A stretch of DNA of 64,000 bases from Stenocarpella maydis (lineage: Eukaryota > Ascomycota > Sordariomycetes > Diaporthales > Diaporthaceae). Shown one piece after another: positions 12,601 to 23,510 of this stretch; the first letter of the stretch is position 1, and every line of letters begins with the position of its first letter. A program made the position numbers and the translations under genes. Location of the stretch: assembly GCA_002270565.1 (NCBI GenBank), contig NQMI01000002.1:372001-436000 (forward strand), written 5' to 3'. Under the pieces are notes generated by a model. The model was given only the letters and a program-made list of their open reading frames with translations, was not told where the DNA came from and made no database searches.

Positions 12601-13710
12601 TAACCTGCATGTGAGGCGTGCTTGTGTGTGGTGGGATGTGTACGTACGCGCAATGCAGCTACTCTCAGGCAGCGCGGCCGAGCTCCCGGTACCATCCAAT
12701 CCGAATCGAGGCGCCCGTCATCAAATGGGGCACCATCCCGAGCCAACGGCGAAATACGAGGATTTCGTTATCGTGCCAGCAAAGTCAAAAGGGTCCCGAA
12801 AGGTGTTTGCCTGCCTTGCTCACATGAGCGCCTCGGCCTGCAGGCCATCGGAATAGGGTGTGTGTGTCCTATGTGAAGTACTGTTGTTGTTTACAATGGC
12901 GGGCCGGAGCTGTCGATCACAAGAAAGCCTTGTCCTTGCATACAACAAATTGGTAGCTTAGTCCGTCCCCGCATGTATATATGAGACGATGAACATGTAC
13001 CGGTGTCCAGCCTAAACTGGCAGCGCCCACGAAGCGTGTTTCATGTGAGCCGTTGGTAAGGCGACCAAACCGACCGACTCTCATATTTATTGGTGTGTTC
13101 GTAATCTGGCAGCGCCCGGATCCTTTGTACCCCCCGGCTGGACACATGCATGGCTTCTTCCATCCTCCGGATGCTGCGGGAACGGGGGTAATAACAGAGG
13201 TTGGATACTGGTAATTTCCATCCTTCCAAAGAAAGACCAGGGGCGCAGCAGAGCCCAAAGGGCTAGATTGGCCCTTGAAGGGTTACAACATACATCGGGG
13301 CAGGAGGGGTTGATGGGAGTATGTAGTTCTAACACCACATCATGATGATACATAACAATCACGTAAATTCCAATCATCCTCCCAGCCAGTCTATTGCTTT
13401 TCACAATCTGGTCCGGACCAAGTTGACTCACACCACAAGAGAGGACATCCGTAATTCAGAGGAAGTCATCCTATTGGATGCAGATCATCATCCCACGGCA
13501 TATAGAAGATCAGCCCAAATGGGAAGGCGCCGGCTTACTACTTGGTGTGGCCTAGCTCCACAGCCTCGTGACCTGTTGCCTGCAGATCTCAGATCTTATG
13601 CTGACTGTTATGAAGACAGCCCATATAATCATGGGGGGGTGGGGGATTACAGGGACGCAAGCTGAATCACTGTTGGCCAGATGTGATGACTTGTTAGGAG
13701 ATCAACAGTG

Positions 13711-15382
13711 ATGGTTGGAGTGCCTCGCAGTAAAGGTTGCGCGCTGTGCGTGAAGAGGAGGGTGAAATGTGACCAGAACCTGCCATGTAAGGACTCCACA
13801 CATTTCATGCTTGTCGGGAAAACACTCACCATGCTTACCATTGTCACCAGCTTGTGCAAATTGCATCAAATATGGCGCGGACTGTCCAGGATATGAGAGG
13901 AGTCACAAGTTCGTCTCTGTAAAGCATGCTGTCCGAGCAAGAGGCCAGGGCCTGCAAAAAGGCTTCGCAACTCGGGCTGCTTCATCCTCAAACTCACCAT
14001 CCGGGTTGACAAGCCCGGGTCACGAACCAACGCCCCAGTTTCCGGCGCGGCAGTCTCGTGGTCAGGCCTCCGGGCATGCGGCAAGTCGCAGTCTACAGGG
14101 ACATATCCACAGCCAGATCCCAGGGTCACTGCCTGGGTCACCCGTCCCCTTCATCCACAATGTGATAGGCGAGCTGTTCGACAACTACTCGCGCGAGGAG
14201 ATCGTGTATTGCGCCCCTTGGTTCTCCTCGCTCATCGACTATCTCGGGACGTCACAGGCGCTCGACGGGGCCATGGCCGCGTACCTGCTGCAGATGGTTG
14301 GTAAGGCCAAGGGGGACCAGGCCCTGCTCAGCAGGAGCCGCGATCTCTATGGCCAGTCGCTGGTTGGCCTCCAGCGCGCCCTGAGCCACCGTTCCGCCTG
14401 GAAGTCGCCCGAGACCCTGGCCGCGACGATGCTCTGCTGCCTGTTTGAGCTCTTTGCTGGCACGACCAACCCGCTTAGTTGGATGATGCATGCTGCCGGC
14501 GTATCCAAGCTCGTCCAGGCACGGGGGCCTAGTTCATTCTCCACGCCATTCGAGAGGGCTGCGCTGAGCTGCTTCAGGTCGCTTCTGATCATGCAGAGCC
14601 TCTTCTCCGGCCAGGACTGCTTCCTCGCGCAGCCGAAATGGCAGAACCTCTCGTCGCGGCTGTCCGAAGCCGCAGTGGATGGCAAGCATGCAGAAGAGGC
14701 CCGGGATGCTCTGGATCTTACACGCGCTCCGGCCCCGCCTTGGGTCAAACATCAAGACGGGTACTTTGTCTTGCTGGCCAGAACTCCATTAGTCCTAAGT
14801 TGGGGTTACAGTATCCGCGAGGAGAGGCGTCACGGTATCACGCCCGACCCAAGCCGAGTGAAATTGCTCGCTGAGCAAGCAAGCCTGCTGCGTGACGAGT
14901 ATCGTGCCTGGCACGAGAAGGCAAAGGCCGGAGGCGCCATCACGCAGCCCGTCGAGGTACCCTCCAGAGGCCCAGCCTCACCCTTTGACACTACTCTCGA
15001 GTTCTCAAGCCCCTGGGTCGGGTCAGTAGAGACGTCCTACTGGGCGACGATGCTGGTCCTCCAGGAGGCACTGAACCAGTGTTGTGAAGACGGCCAAGAA
15101 GGTCGGTATGACGAGGACAATCAACGGCTGGCGAGAAACATCATTCGAGCCACCGAGTCTGTTGGGCGGGGAATAATGGGCCCATACCGCATCGCGTACG
15201 CCCTCCGCATCGCGTACGACTTCGTCGACCTGCCGCTCAAGATGTGGGTTCTCTCGGCTGCTGGGAGGTACAGCCAGCGGTATGCTGCGTTATCTACCGA
15301 GACGTACCCGAGGCCTAACGCGAATATTGGCGTACACTCGTTCATGGACGACGACATTGATGAGAACCCGGCCGTGAGCTGA
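13711..15382 (+). CDS. Zn(II)2Cys6 transcription factor
   Basis: Two-exon gene, 535 aa: exons 13711-13786 and 13851-15382, with a 64-bp intron whose GTAAGG donor splits a Ser codon inside the zinc cluster. The spliced N-terminus gives six cysteines spaced C-X2-C-X6-C-X6-C-X2-C-X6-C (from CALC at residues 10-13 through CANC and CPGY), the Gal4-type binuclear zinc cluster that binds CGG-type DNA half-sites. The basic stretch VKRRVKC lies between the cysteines. The remainder (about 120-500) resembles the fungal-specific transcription-factor region, with helical stretches such as ALSCFRSLLIMQSLFSGQD. Protein with this cluster acts in the nucleus. ATG 13711 is taken because it starts nine residues before the first Cys, as usual in this class. 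It precedes a secreted-protein gene on the same strand and could regulate its neighbours, which is inference. The target pathway cannot be told from sequence. Confidence 0.9.
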
Positions 15383-16771
15383 AATACCGCTGCCATGGAC
15401 TACGAAGGGGGCTAGCTACCTAGGTACATATATATGTACCTAGGTAGTTGCTCAGCACTGACTGCGCAAATACACCGACGCCGTCAGACAGAAATCCTGA
15501 CGATGCGGGACGGGGCAGGAACTCCAATGGTTTCTAAACCCTCTCCTCGAGTCATCGAATGATGTACCAGGGAATGGATCGCCGATCAATTTGGTGACCC
15601 TTTCACCAGTCGGCTGCTAGTATCGGGGGCCGAGCCTGGATGTTCTCTCTTTCATTATAAGACTGGTGCCCGACGCTTCTTACTCGACGCGAGTGTCCCT
15701 AGCTCGAGTATTCGTTGGACTTGATACGTGGCTTTGTCGGCCTCGGTATCAACAACCCGTCATCGCTGTCGTCAGATGCGGGCGCCTGCATGCAGCCATC
15801 ATTTGTCTTCTCATCGACAGAATTTGGTGTCCCCACGAAAGCGATGAGACTTCCAACAGAAGCTACCAACAAGCCATTTAATGGTACCTATCTGAGATCA
15901 TCCGAAAGGAGGAATCATCTTGTGGTCGTCCTGATCCCGTCGTCTGACTTCCAAGATTGGATTTCGCGCAATTGTATAAACCAGGTTTCACTGAGGAAAC
16001 ATTGTTGTTGTACCACGTGTTCTTGTATCCAGACGTCTTTTGTTCTTGGATGCCCTACCAGAATGGCTGCTTTGAACTCTCACGATTTGCCGGAATTCGA
16101 TATGAAGAGGTCGGCTCTTCTGAAAAGAAATCCGGGGCGGCTCAGGTCTTCGGAGAATCATGACGGGGCAAGACTCCTACAAGTGGTATATCAGGCCGTA
16201 CAGCAGATGCCAACATTGATGCGCCGCAGATGTGTTCTCTGATCACAGGTTTTCGGCTCTCCCTGTGTTCCACGGGAGACGGAAATCGCATACCCCGATG
16301 TGCCAGTGTGCTATCAAACAACTCTGCTGACCACGTACCAGATCCATTGAAGTTGTGTACCAGGGTGGATCTGGCAGGCCATACATGCACAGCATGTCAT
16401 GGGCTCAGCATTTGGGTCGATAGAAGAGGCAGAAGAAGCTCAGTGGATGGGACAGGATGTGGGATCCGTAGATATGTCCGCCTCAAGAAGTTTAAAAGAC
16501 AACACAGAAGCCCTTCGAGCCCCACTGATTCTCCTGGCCTATCCTTCTGGGACTCTACCCGACTGGTGTTCTACTGATCAGGCCTTCTTTTTTTCATCAC
16601 AGGCACGAGTACTGTCGCTTCTTGTTGAAAGCTCGAAGGCGCTTTCCTCTTGGAGCCCTCTTTGCCTTAGCCTACTGGCGTGGATTCCCCAGTCGACGTC
16701 CGTGGGTTTCATCGTGAGAGGCTTGTCTCATCACGCCTGAAGCACCGTTGGCGAACAATTTATCATTCACA
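15383..16771. other. intergenic with a perfect palindrome; no clear gene
   Basis: Starts with a 32-bp palindrome and then 1.3 kb of mixed sequence. Short open frames at 15715-16242 and 16399-16740 have no ATG context, splice pattern or domain that I can defend. The last 100 bp would be the promoter and leader of the secreted Ser/Thr-rich protein. Confidence 0.5.
15416..15447. repeat. perfect 32-bp palindrome
   Basis: Two 16-base arms, CTACCTAGGTACATAT and its exact reverse complement, with no spacer. It begins 34 bp after the stop codon of the zinc-cluster gene. It could extrude as a cruciform or fold as an RNA hairpin in the 3' UTR. It is the longest member of the TAGGTAC-type elements in this window. 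Confidence 0.95.
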
Positions 16772-18227
16772 ATGAGACTCAAATCCCTGATCCCCATGGT
16801 CTTCCTGGCCCCATTGGCCTTGGCTAGATTGTGGGGTAACCAAGATTGGGATATTGCCGAGCTAGATGGCGAAGGCTTGCAGCCACCCGTGGACACCACC
16901 TCCTCAACAATTACTTGTAGCGATGATCCAAGGATCCAACTCGCAAAGAGGGGCACAGTATCCGTAACAGACTGGGTAACAGTGACGAGGGATCCTGAAA
17001 ACCCAGAGGGGACGGCGAAGCCATCATTCTCGTCGGAAACTCTCACCAGCACCTCGATAGAACAGACACCACCATCCTGGGCCACCGCTGCAACCTCTAC
17101 AGCCTCCTTGATCCAATCCGGACCCCCAATCCCGGATAACTCGAGCACGCTGCTGTCCCAGCCTCCGTCCAGCACCTCAGCCGTGTCCGGCGCTCCGCCC
17201 ATAAGTGCGCCTTCCTCGTCAGAAGGATCGACGGCATCCACTCTCACCACGTCTGGGGAGGGCCCTCCTTCGACTTCCCTCGCGGCGCCACCAGGGCCCG
17301 TCACCTCTACCCTCCCGATACCTTCCGAGTCTCTCACAGAGCCAGCCGTCCCACCGTCGCCTTCCGAGGTGCTTCCTCCCCTGAGCCCAACTGGCCTAAG
17401 CCTAACTCACTCCCCGCGCACGAGCAATACCACGAAACATCGCTCTCATCACTCAACCCTCTGGACGGTCACTACCGGCTTCACCGCACCAAGATCGAGC
17501 ACTCTTACATTGGTGCGTATTCCGCCCCTCATACCACCGTTCCTCATTCTCTCTGTGGCGAATAATACCCAGCTGCCTCTCTGGGTAGTGAGTCCCACGG
17601 GGTTGTTGCGCGATACAACCACAGCCACTTCCGAAATGTCCTCCCACACCGACCCTTCTCGTTCCTTCAATGTATATATCAACTGACAGGAATATACATA
17701 GATATTACCAACACACAGTGACAAGAACTTGTCGTGGGCTTTGAACCCAACCTCCACTCAGTCCAATGATGTGGTGACGTTCTCAGATATCCCACCCAAG
17801 CTGGACGATGAGATGCCACCGATGGCAACAACTTCGTTCACGCCGGCAGGTTTCATCCCGGCGATGCCAACCAGCCAGCTCTGTGACGCTACCTTTTGCT
17901 CCGCTGACGGGACCTCATAGTGAGTTGTCCCTCATCCCTCATTCTCTCTTCCCTTCTCCCTCTGCTCCCAGACCTTCTGCCTTGTCATCTTGCAAAATCT
18001 CTATTTGGGCACGACCTAGTTTATGTCACTTGATATTAAGACATATTTACCGCAGCTGTATGCGCTGGGACGGCTTCTCGCGCCGGGACACGAATACCGC
18101 GGTGGCCCACAACCACGTGTTCACCACCGTCGGCACGTGTACCAGGCCTCTAGAACCCTTCGACCGTTTGCCACAGCCGACTCCCGCCCCCCTTCGGCCT
18201 GGCAATCGTCGGATGCGACCTTTTTGA
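16772..18227 (+). CDS. secreted Ser/Thr-rich protein with C-terminal Cys module
   Basis: Proposed three-exon gene, 401 aa: exons 16772-17587, 17702-17919 and 18056-18227. Intron 1 has a GTGAGT donor, a CTGAC branch site and a TACATAG acceptor; intron 2 has a GTGAGT donor and a CGCAG acceptor. The protein begins with a signal peptide (MRLKSLIPMVFLAPLALA), then a Kex2-like KR site in QLAKRGTVS (about residue 60), then about 200 residues dominated by Ser, Thr and Pro, typical of an O-mannosylated cell-wall or secreted protein. The end carries four cysteines (333, 338, 346 and 373) in CDATFC, SYCMRWDG and VGTC, a small compact module; the Tyr-Cys junction falls exactly at the second splice. Without splicing, exon 1 would end at 17686 and the cysteine part would be lost. 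There is no obvious GPI signal. I recall CxxWxG...VGxC endings in other fungal secreted proteins but cannot name a family. Confidence 0.68.
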
Positions 18228-18679
18228 GGCTGGTGCGGCGATGAGCATGGAGGGGGCGGGGGCGGAGGTGGGCATATCGGTCCAGGAATGGCCACGAGGA
18301 CATTGTTGATCCCTGCCTTGGTGGCCTTTACTTCGTCTTTTGAACTTGCAGCAACTATCCTTGTTACGCCAACCAGCTTTGGCTGCGGTGCTTTCCTGGA
18401 AAGGCCGTCTGCCAGATGGCGTGTCAGTAGTCATGTTGCCCTTCGTCTCCCTTCTTGACTTCACTTGACCCTTGATCGACATTAATACTTCGGATCTCAA
18501 CTGTGCGCCGACCTTCATAGTCTACAAAAGCACAGAATCCTAAATCTTGGTCTTTGGCTTTGTATTGGCAAGTCTTTCCCTCGAGATGATATTTACAGTG
18601 TTCTGAATTCCCTTCCGCGAGAGACCGTAGGGATCACACGTCACCACAGATGCTCCATGTAGTCTCTCTTCTACATGGC
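18228..18679. other. intergenic, no gene seen
   Basis: About 450 bp between the 3' end of the secreted Ser/Thr-rich gene and the 3' end of the broken glycosidase copy. No coding signal is seen. Confidence 0.5.
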
Positions 18680-19345
18680 CTAAGCGGGCCTTGCAACAAT
18701 AGAGCCGGACTCTATGTAGACACCTGAGAAGTCCCCATGGCAGTGATGGGTCAGCCAGAGCGACTTTGTGATCTCCGGCCACTGATACAAAGTCACCAAG
18801 AGGGAAGAGGCGCAGGCAGGGGTAGACCCATGATCTCGTATGCAAAATTGTAAAAGACACCAGGCTGCCACCCGCCGACGCTCCAGCTGCTCTGCTGGCT
18901 GGCGAACCACTGCAGCCTGGGGTTGTCGGTGCCTGGCTCGGCGCGCTGGCCTGCGCGAGACAGTGAAGTGGTACTGCACCTTGCCCTGGTTTATGGGCGC
19001 CGTCGTCTGTGGGCTGAGCTTGATGCGCCGCATGTTTTTGGCCGTCCCACGACGCCGTGCTGGTGAGCGTGAGATTGGCGCCCTGCTTGGGTGAGGTGTC
19101 GGCCGGGTTGGCGTAGTCGGGCGAGAGGGATATATGTATTTATCTACGGTCCCCGAGCCGTGGATGTAGGACTGGTTAGGGCCGACCTGGTTGCTCCATG
19201 GCCCTGTGTACGGTTGGTATAAGCGGCCCATCTTGGCATCCCATTTTGATCATTGTAAATTTCTAGAGAGAGGCGAAGATATAAGTCGTGGCCATACAGT
19301 CATTGAGGTCGCCGGCGGTCTGGAGGTCGTTAAATCTACCATCCC
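18680..19345 (-). pseudogene. decayed GH131-like secreted glycosidase
   Basis: Read on the minus strand, successive frames give collinear pieces of one fungal secreted-protein family that I recognise as glycoside hydrolase 131-like. The pieces are DGRFNDLQTAGDLND, then (after a clean 80-bp intron with GTATGG donor and ACACAG acceptor that restores a Trp codon) WSNQVGPNQSYIHG, then LSPDYANPADTSPKQGANL, NMRRIKLSPQTTAPINQG, KVQYHFTVS, NPRLQWFASQQSSW, GWQPGVFYNFAYEI and the tail DFSGVYIESGSIV. Lesions: an extra TA in the TATATA-like stretch near 19130, one extra A in a five-A run near 19037, a third frameshift near 18955, and loss of about 60 residues between AYEI and the tail. A first exon with a signal peptide is not clear. 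Intact relatives cut beta-glucans outside the cell. The family name is from memory; the disruption is read directly. Confidence 0.68.
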
Positions 19346-20788
19346 TAGTTCAGTTGTAAGTGATATGTCACCCATGCATTATATCGTTGGTCACCCATAG
19401 AACACTTGAGCAATTCCAAGACAGAAACTTTTCACCGTGAAATGCAGGGACCCCCCCAGTGTGTGAACTCGAGTTTGGCTCATATCCGGATATATCGTTT
19501 CATACATCGCGATACGCTGGACCTGTAGACTTGAGAAGAGCACAACGGCAACTTACCAGATGACGGCGGCCTGAGCTGGTGGATATCTGTGCATGCCAAC
19601 ATCCTCTCACGAGAACCGCATGGCTTGAGGGATAGGCAGTGATTTATTTCAGCATTCCCAGCATCATGGCATCGCCTCACTCCATTTGGTCTTTGGTGGT
19701 GCTGCCTGCTCGTCCCGCCGCCCCGGCTCGAATAGGGGTTACCCAGGAGCGCAAGATAACCAACCAAGAAGTCTACCGATCAGTACGACCGCCCCGAACC
19801 TAACTCACTCCTCGAATCGCCTCCCTCGGTGGTTATTTTAATTCCATCGTACCTGTGCACGGAGCCCGAGTGCAGACCGTATTGCGGAGCGGACGTTCCG
19901 TTGCCTTGAAGATCTGCAGAGGGATTGTCCGAAGTGGGCCATGATCCCGATGTAAGTCAAGTTTTAGCCTCAGGTCAGGAGGCCGAAGTACCGCTCCACG
20001 ACTCCAGTGCTGGGACTTGGACCAGCCATCATCATGAATCGGCGCTTGGGAGATGTCGAGTCTAAACATGAGACAAAATTTCTCGCCAAGTTTACCTGTG
20101 TTTGGCGGCCGCTGTCGTGATCACGTCGGTCAGGCGTAATTTCCCATCCTGGCACAGGCACGACTCAGACCATGTTTTGCAGAGCAGCAAAGGTTTCCCA
20201 TAGACAACACAAGTCTTGTTGGTGATATAGCTTTTTCCGGATACAACAAGCGAGGATGAAGAACACCTTGCACATATGAGGCGATGCCGGATGTACAGTA
20301 ATATAATGCCAAATCCCTGGGGCTACCTACCATGTGCCTGATAGGCGTTGGGGAATGGATGCATGTAAAAGGAGAAGACCAGACAATGAGTTAATTCCAA
20401 AAGAGTAAAATTATTGTCACTGCATACGGGCGTTTTCGCCTGGAAGACACGTCGCATCCCTTGCTGCGTTCTTGACCAGCTCGCGTGTCACTAATTAGAG
20501 CCTGCGGAATCTATTGCGTTCGTGTTGCGCTTATGGCCAGCTCGTCCTTGGCTTTCCTAGTACGCTATAGGATGCATCCAACACTGTAAAGTCAACACCA
20601 ACAATTAACAAGACAAACCTGTCCAAGCTCCGTGTGGAACCACGTCTCATCCCGAACACCCGAGATCCAAGGAAACCTCAGCAAACGCCATGTCCATGTG
20701 GTACACTCTGAAGAGAAACACTCAGCTCGGTGCCACCTCCTGCACCATTCCGCTTGCTTTGGGTAGGGGGTTGACCTTGACCAGCGAC
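19346..20788. other. intergenic, no gene seen
   Basis: About 1.4 kb between the broken glycosidase (its upstream side) and the 3' end of the transporter gene. Short open frames on both strands have no recognisable domain. There is a C-run near 19450. Confidence 0.55.
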
Positions 20789-22944
20789 CTAAGCATAGTC
20801 CATCCCGGAGAAGCTCTTGTTCCTAATCAAGGTCGCCCTCTCCAGGCTAGTTCGGGGGAGCTGTGCGGTGCTGCGCACCCTGTCGCAAGGCGCGCGCCTG
20901 GCGCTGGGCGAGTCCGGCGGAGATATGCTGCCTTCCTCTGCGTCCGGGGCAGCATCATGCACGGATAGACCTACGGGCTGGTCCTTTATCAGATGGATAA
21001 ACCACGCGGACGCGCCCACCGCCACACCGCCGATAGCCATCACGATGGCGATCGAGTGGTCTCCAGGCGTGCCCCGAGGCTTCTGGAAGATCTTGAAGAT
21101 GATGCTCGAGCCGACGGTGGCGATAATCTGCGGAGCAGCAATGGCCATGTTGTGGATGCCGAGAATCACGCCTGCCTGGTCCGCCTCGTCCTCGGACCCA
21201 TCTAGCTTGTGGTCTTGATCGGAAGTGTAGCCGTCGAAATCGGGGCCCGCATGGGAAGGAGACCCTGCACGCTGTGGTGGCGAGAAAGATCTTCTTTTCT
21301 GGCGGAGAAGTGCATCCCTCCGGCTTATTTCCGCACTGATGATCGCCCATGGAGCCCATAGCGTCAGCGCCCAGGTGATACCAACCAAGCCAACGAGGAC
21401 TGTGGCGGCCGGCACTGTTCGGACGAGGACGGCGCAAAGCATGCTGCCCATGAAGAGGAGCTGTGAGAACATCCAAGCGCGCCGCAGCGTCAAGCCCGGG
21501 ATGACCAAACGATCCGCCCAAGTCTTCTTCTCTGGGCCGTGATCCCGTAATGAGGTGACCGGACCCTCGCCCGGAGCTTCTCCTATGGGCTGACTGTCGT
21601 ATGTCGGTGCGATGAAGAATGGGAGAAAGACATTAGTGAGAAGGCTGGTGATTGAGAAGATCAGTAGCGCAAACGTCCCAACTCTCGTTGCTTTCTCATA
21701 TAGTTCGTCGATCTCCTCGGGCGTCATGTTCGGGTTTTCCTCGAGGAAGGGCTGGACATATATCTCGCCAATGTAGGATGAGGTGTAGAACAGCATGGGA
21801 AAGAAACCAATCCACGCGCAAAACTGCACGACACAGACCTTCTTGATCTGCGGGGGTAGCCTCTTCATGGATGCGGAGATGCTTATAAAGAACGAGATGA
21901 CCCCGGCCCGCTTGCGATTCTTCGCCTTGGGTTCGTCAAGCTGGGGGTTCCTCTCCTTGATGAGCAAGCAGCTCATCAGGACTGTCGATCCTAGAGCTAT
22001 ACTGGCTATGGCACAGAGGTCCTTGAACTGTGTGTTTCCGAGCCACCAAGTAATCTGGGGCAGGTTGACGTATCCAGCAATGTAGCCAATGATATTCCCG
22101 ACGCCTGTCAGTCTGCTCGCCATCGAGTTGGCAGCCTCTTGCTGATGAGCCGGACAGCAGTCGACGATGAAAGCCCTGATTGCAGCTTGGACTACGAGGA
22201 ATAGCATCAGTGACACGAACCGGGCGTCGTCGGCAGTAGCAGCACGTGAACCTCCCACTCACCTGTGTTGATGGCAAAGTCGAGTATGTAGACCCAAATC
22301 ACTGCAACTACTATGGTGGTCACCTTGACGCCGTGTGATGCCGGGTCAGCCCCAAAAAGGCCCAGGACACCGCCGACGATGTCCTTGGTCCAGGACAGGA
22401 ACATCAGAGAAACGATGGTGGCGGCAGCGCCGCCGAGCATGAATGGTTTCCGCTTCCCCCACGAGACCCTGCAGTTGTCACTCAGCATGCCCACGTACGG
22501 CTGGACCAGGGTGCCGGACAGCGGGCCAGCGATCCATACCAGTGCCATGAGCGACTTGCTCAGGCCAAGAGACAAGAGGTATGGAGAGCCATTGGAGAGC
22601 TCGACGGACCATGCGATTTGCAGACCGCCGATGCTGATGGTCAGGACCAGCAGATACCACAGGCTCTTTGTGGACTGAAACTCGTCGGGCTCAGGGGCCG
22701 ATGGGTGTTGCCCAAGAAAGCCATGGCGCTCGCCGCCCCGGTCACTACCGTCAGGCTCGGGGGAGAGAAGGGGGGACGCCTCGTTGGCAAGAGGGCGGTC
22801 TCGCGTGGGGTCGGGGCCGTCGAGAGAGGAGCTACTGCGGGTAGGAGTTGTGGGCCCTTGGCTGCTCGTGGAGGAGGTGTTGGGACCGTCGGCCTCGGCG
22901 GAGAGGCGACCCCTAGTCGAAGACTCGGCAAATGGCGAAGTCAT
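20789..22944 (-). CDS. sucrose/alpha-glucoside transporter, GPH family
   Basis: Two-exon gene, 694 aa: exons 22944-22263 and 22191-20789, with a 71-bp intron (GTGAGT donor, TAG acceptor) inside DFAINTVQAAIRAF. It is a 12-helix plasma-membrane symporter of the glycoside-pentoside-hexuronide type related to plant SUT/SUC carriers and S. pombe Sut1 (H+-coupled sucrose or maltose uptake). Visible: a charged, Ser/Pro-rich cytosolic N-terminus (about 1-100); SIGGLQIAWSVELSNGSPYLLSLG in TM1; the loop motif VGMLSDNCRVSWGKRKPF between TM2 and TM3; VDCCPAHQQEAANSMASR; and a central loop of about 100 residues rich in charge. The frame stays open upstream to 23169 but contains no other ATG, so MTSPFAES at 22944 is chosen. 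Substrate cannot be fixed from sequence. Its neighbour on the same strand is a broken secreted glycosidase. Confidence 0.88.
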
Positions 22945-23397
22945 GCGTGACAAGCGCCGTGAAACGGTCCGGGGTGCCGGGCGCGACTGTGGGTGGTTGT
23001 GCGGCGGAACGAGTGGAGTGGAATCAACGACAGGTCGGTGCGCAAAAAGGAATGTGCTACCGCCAGGCCTTGGAAGGAGAGGGACTGGGTATGTGGTAAG
23101 TGGTATATGATATGTCCATGAAGGGGGGTGGGGATATAGGAATATGGAAATGGATATGGATATGTGCAAAGGAGGTGACGGAGGTTCACGGGAAAGATGA
23201 CGGATGGCGGGAGTGAGGCCGAGTGGTGGTCAAGGTTACGGAGCAGATTAGGTTCAGCTCGGGACGGCAGGATATAGGCAGGCCATCATGCGACTGGGAA
23301 AGGCCAAGTCACAGGACGCCACGAGAGACGAGAGGTCGCAGGGTCCAGCGCCGAGATGTGTCAGGCACCACAAACGGGGCGAGGCAGGAGAGGTTTA

Positions 23398-23422
23398 GCA
23401 GACAGCAGACAGCAGACAGCAG
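23398..23422. repeat. GCAGACA heptamer array
   Basis: Three exact 7-bp units plus a partial fourth, in the upstream region of the transporter gene. Confidence 0.85.
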
Positions 23423-23491
23423 GCACTACATATGTAGTAGCAGCCGGTGAGGCGTGCACCGGCTTGCTTATTGGCAGCAGACGTCACAGCC

Positions 23492-23510
23492 CACCTGCAC
23501 CTGCACCTGC
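23492..23510. repeat. CACCTG hexamer array
   Basis: Three tandem CACCTG units and a partial one. This is the reverse complement of the hexamer tandem at 7005-7036, and each unit is also an E-box-like CANNTG word. Confidence 0.8.

Larger units (their letters stand above)
5687..13710. other. 8 kb gene-poor intergenic region
   Basis: No convincing protein gene in 8.0 kb on either strand. The region contains T and G homopolymers (about 6558-6580), GAGAC-rich and CGTCTC-like degenerate pentamers (about 6848-6868, 8640-8680), the CAGGTG hexamer array at 7005-7036, a GGTACC-dense patch at 7260-7450, ACGC/CA microsatellite DNA at 8000-8045, a (CACTCR) tract near 8188-8216, C/G runs near 8280-8320 and 12065-12085, and a CTGGAGA heptamer array at 9626-9692. 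The first part presumably includes the promoter and leader of the Bni4-like gene. Many overlapping open frames occur on both strands, as expected of GC-rich non-coding DNA, and none carries a motif I recognise. Confidence 0.6.

Noticed and set aside
15715..16740. Open frames upstream of the secreted Ser/Thr-rich gene (15715-16242, 15957-16163, 16399-16740)
   Set aside because: They overlap in different frames, with no shared splice signals and no recognisable motif.
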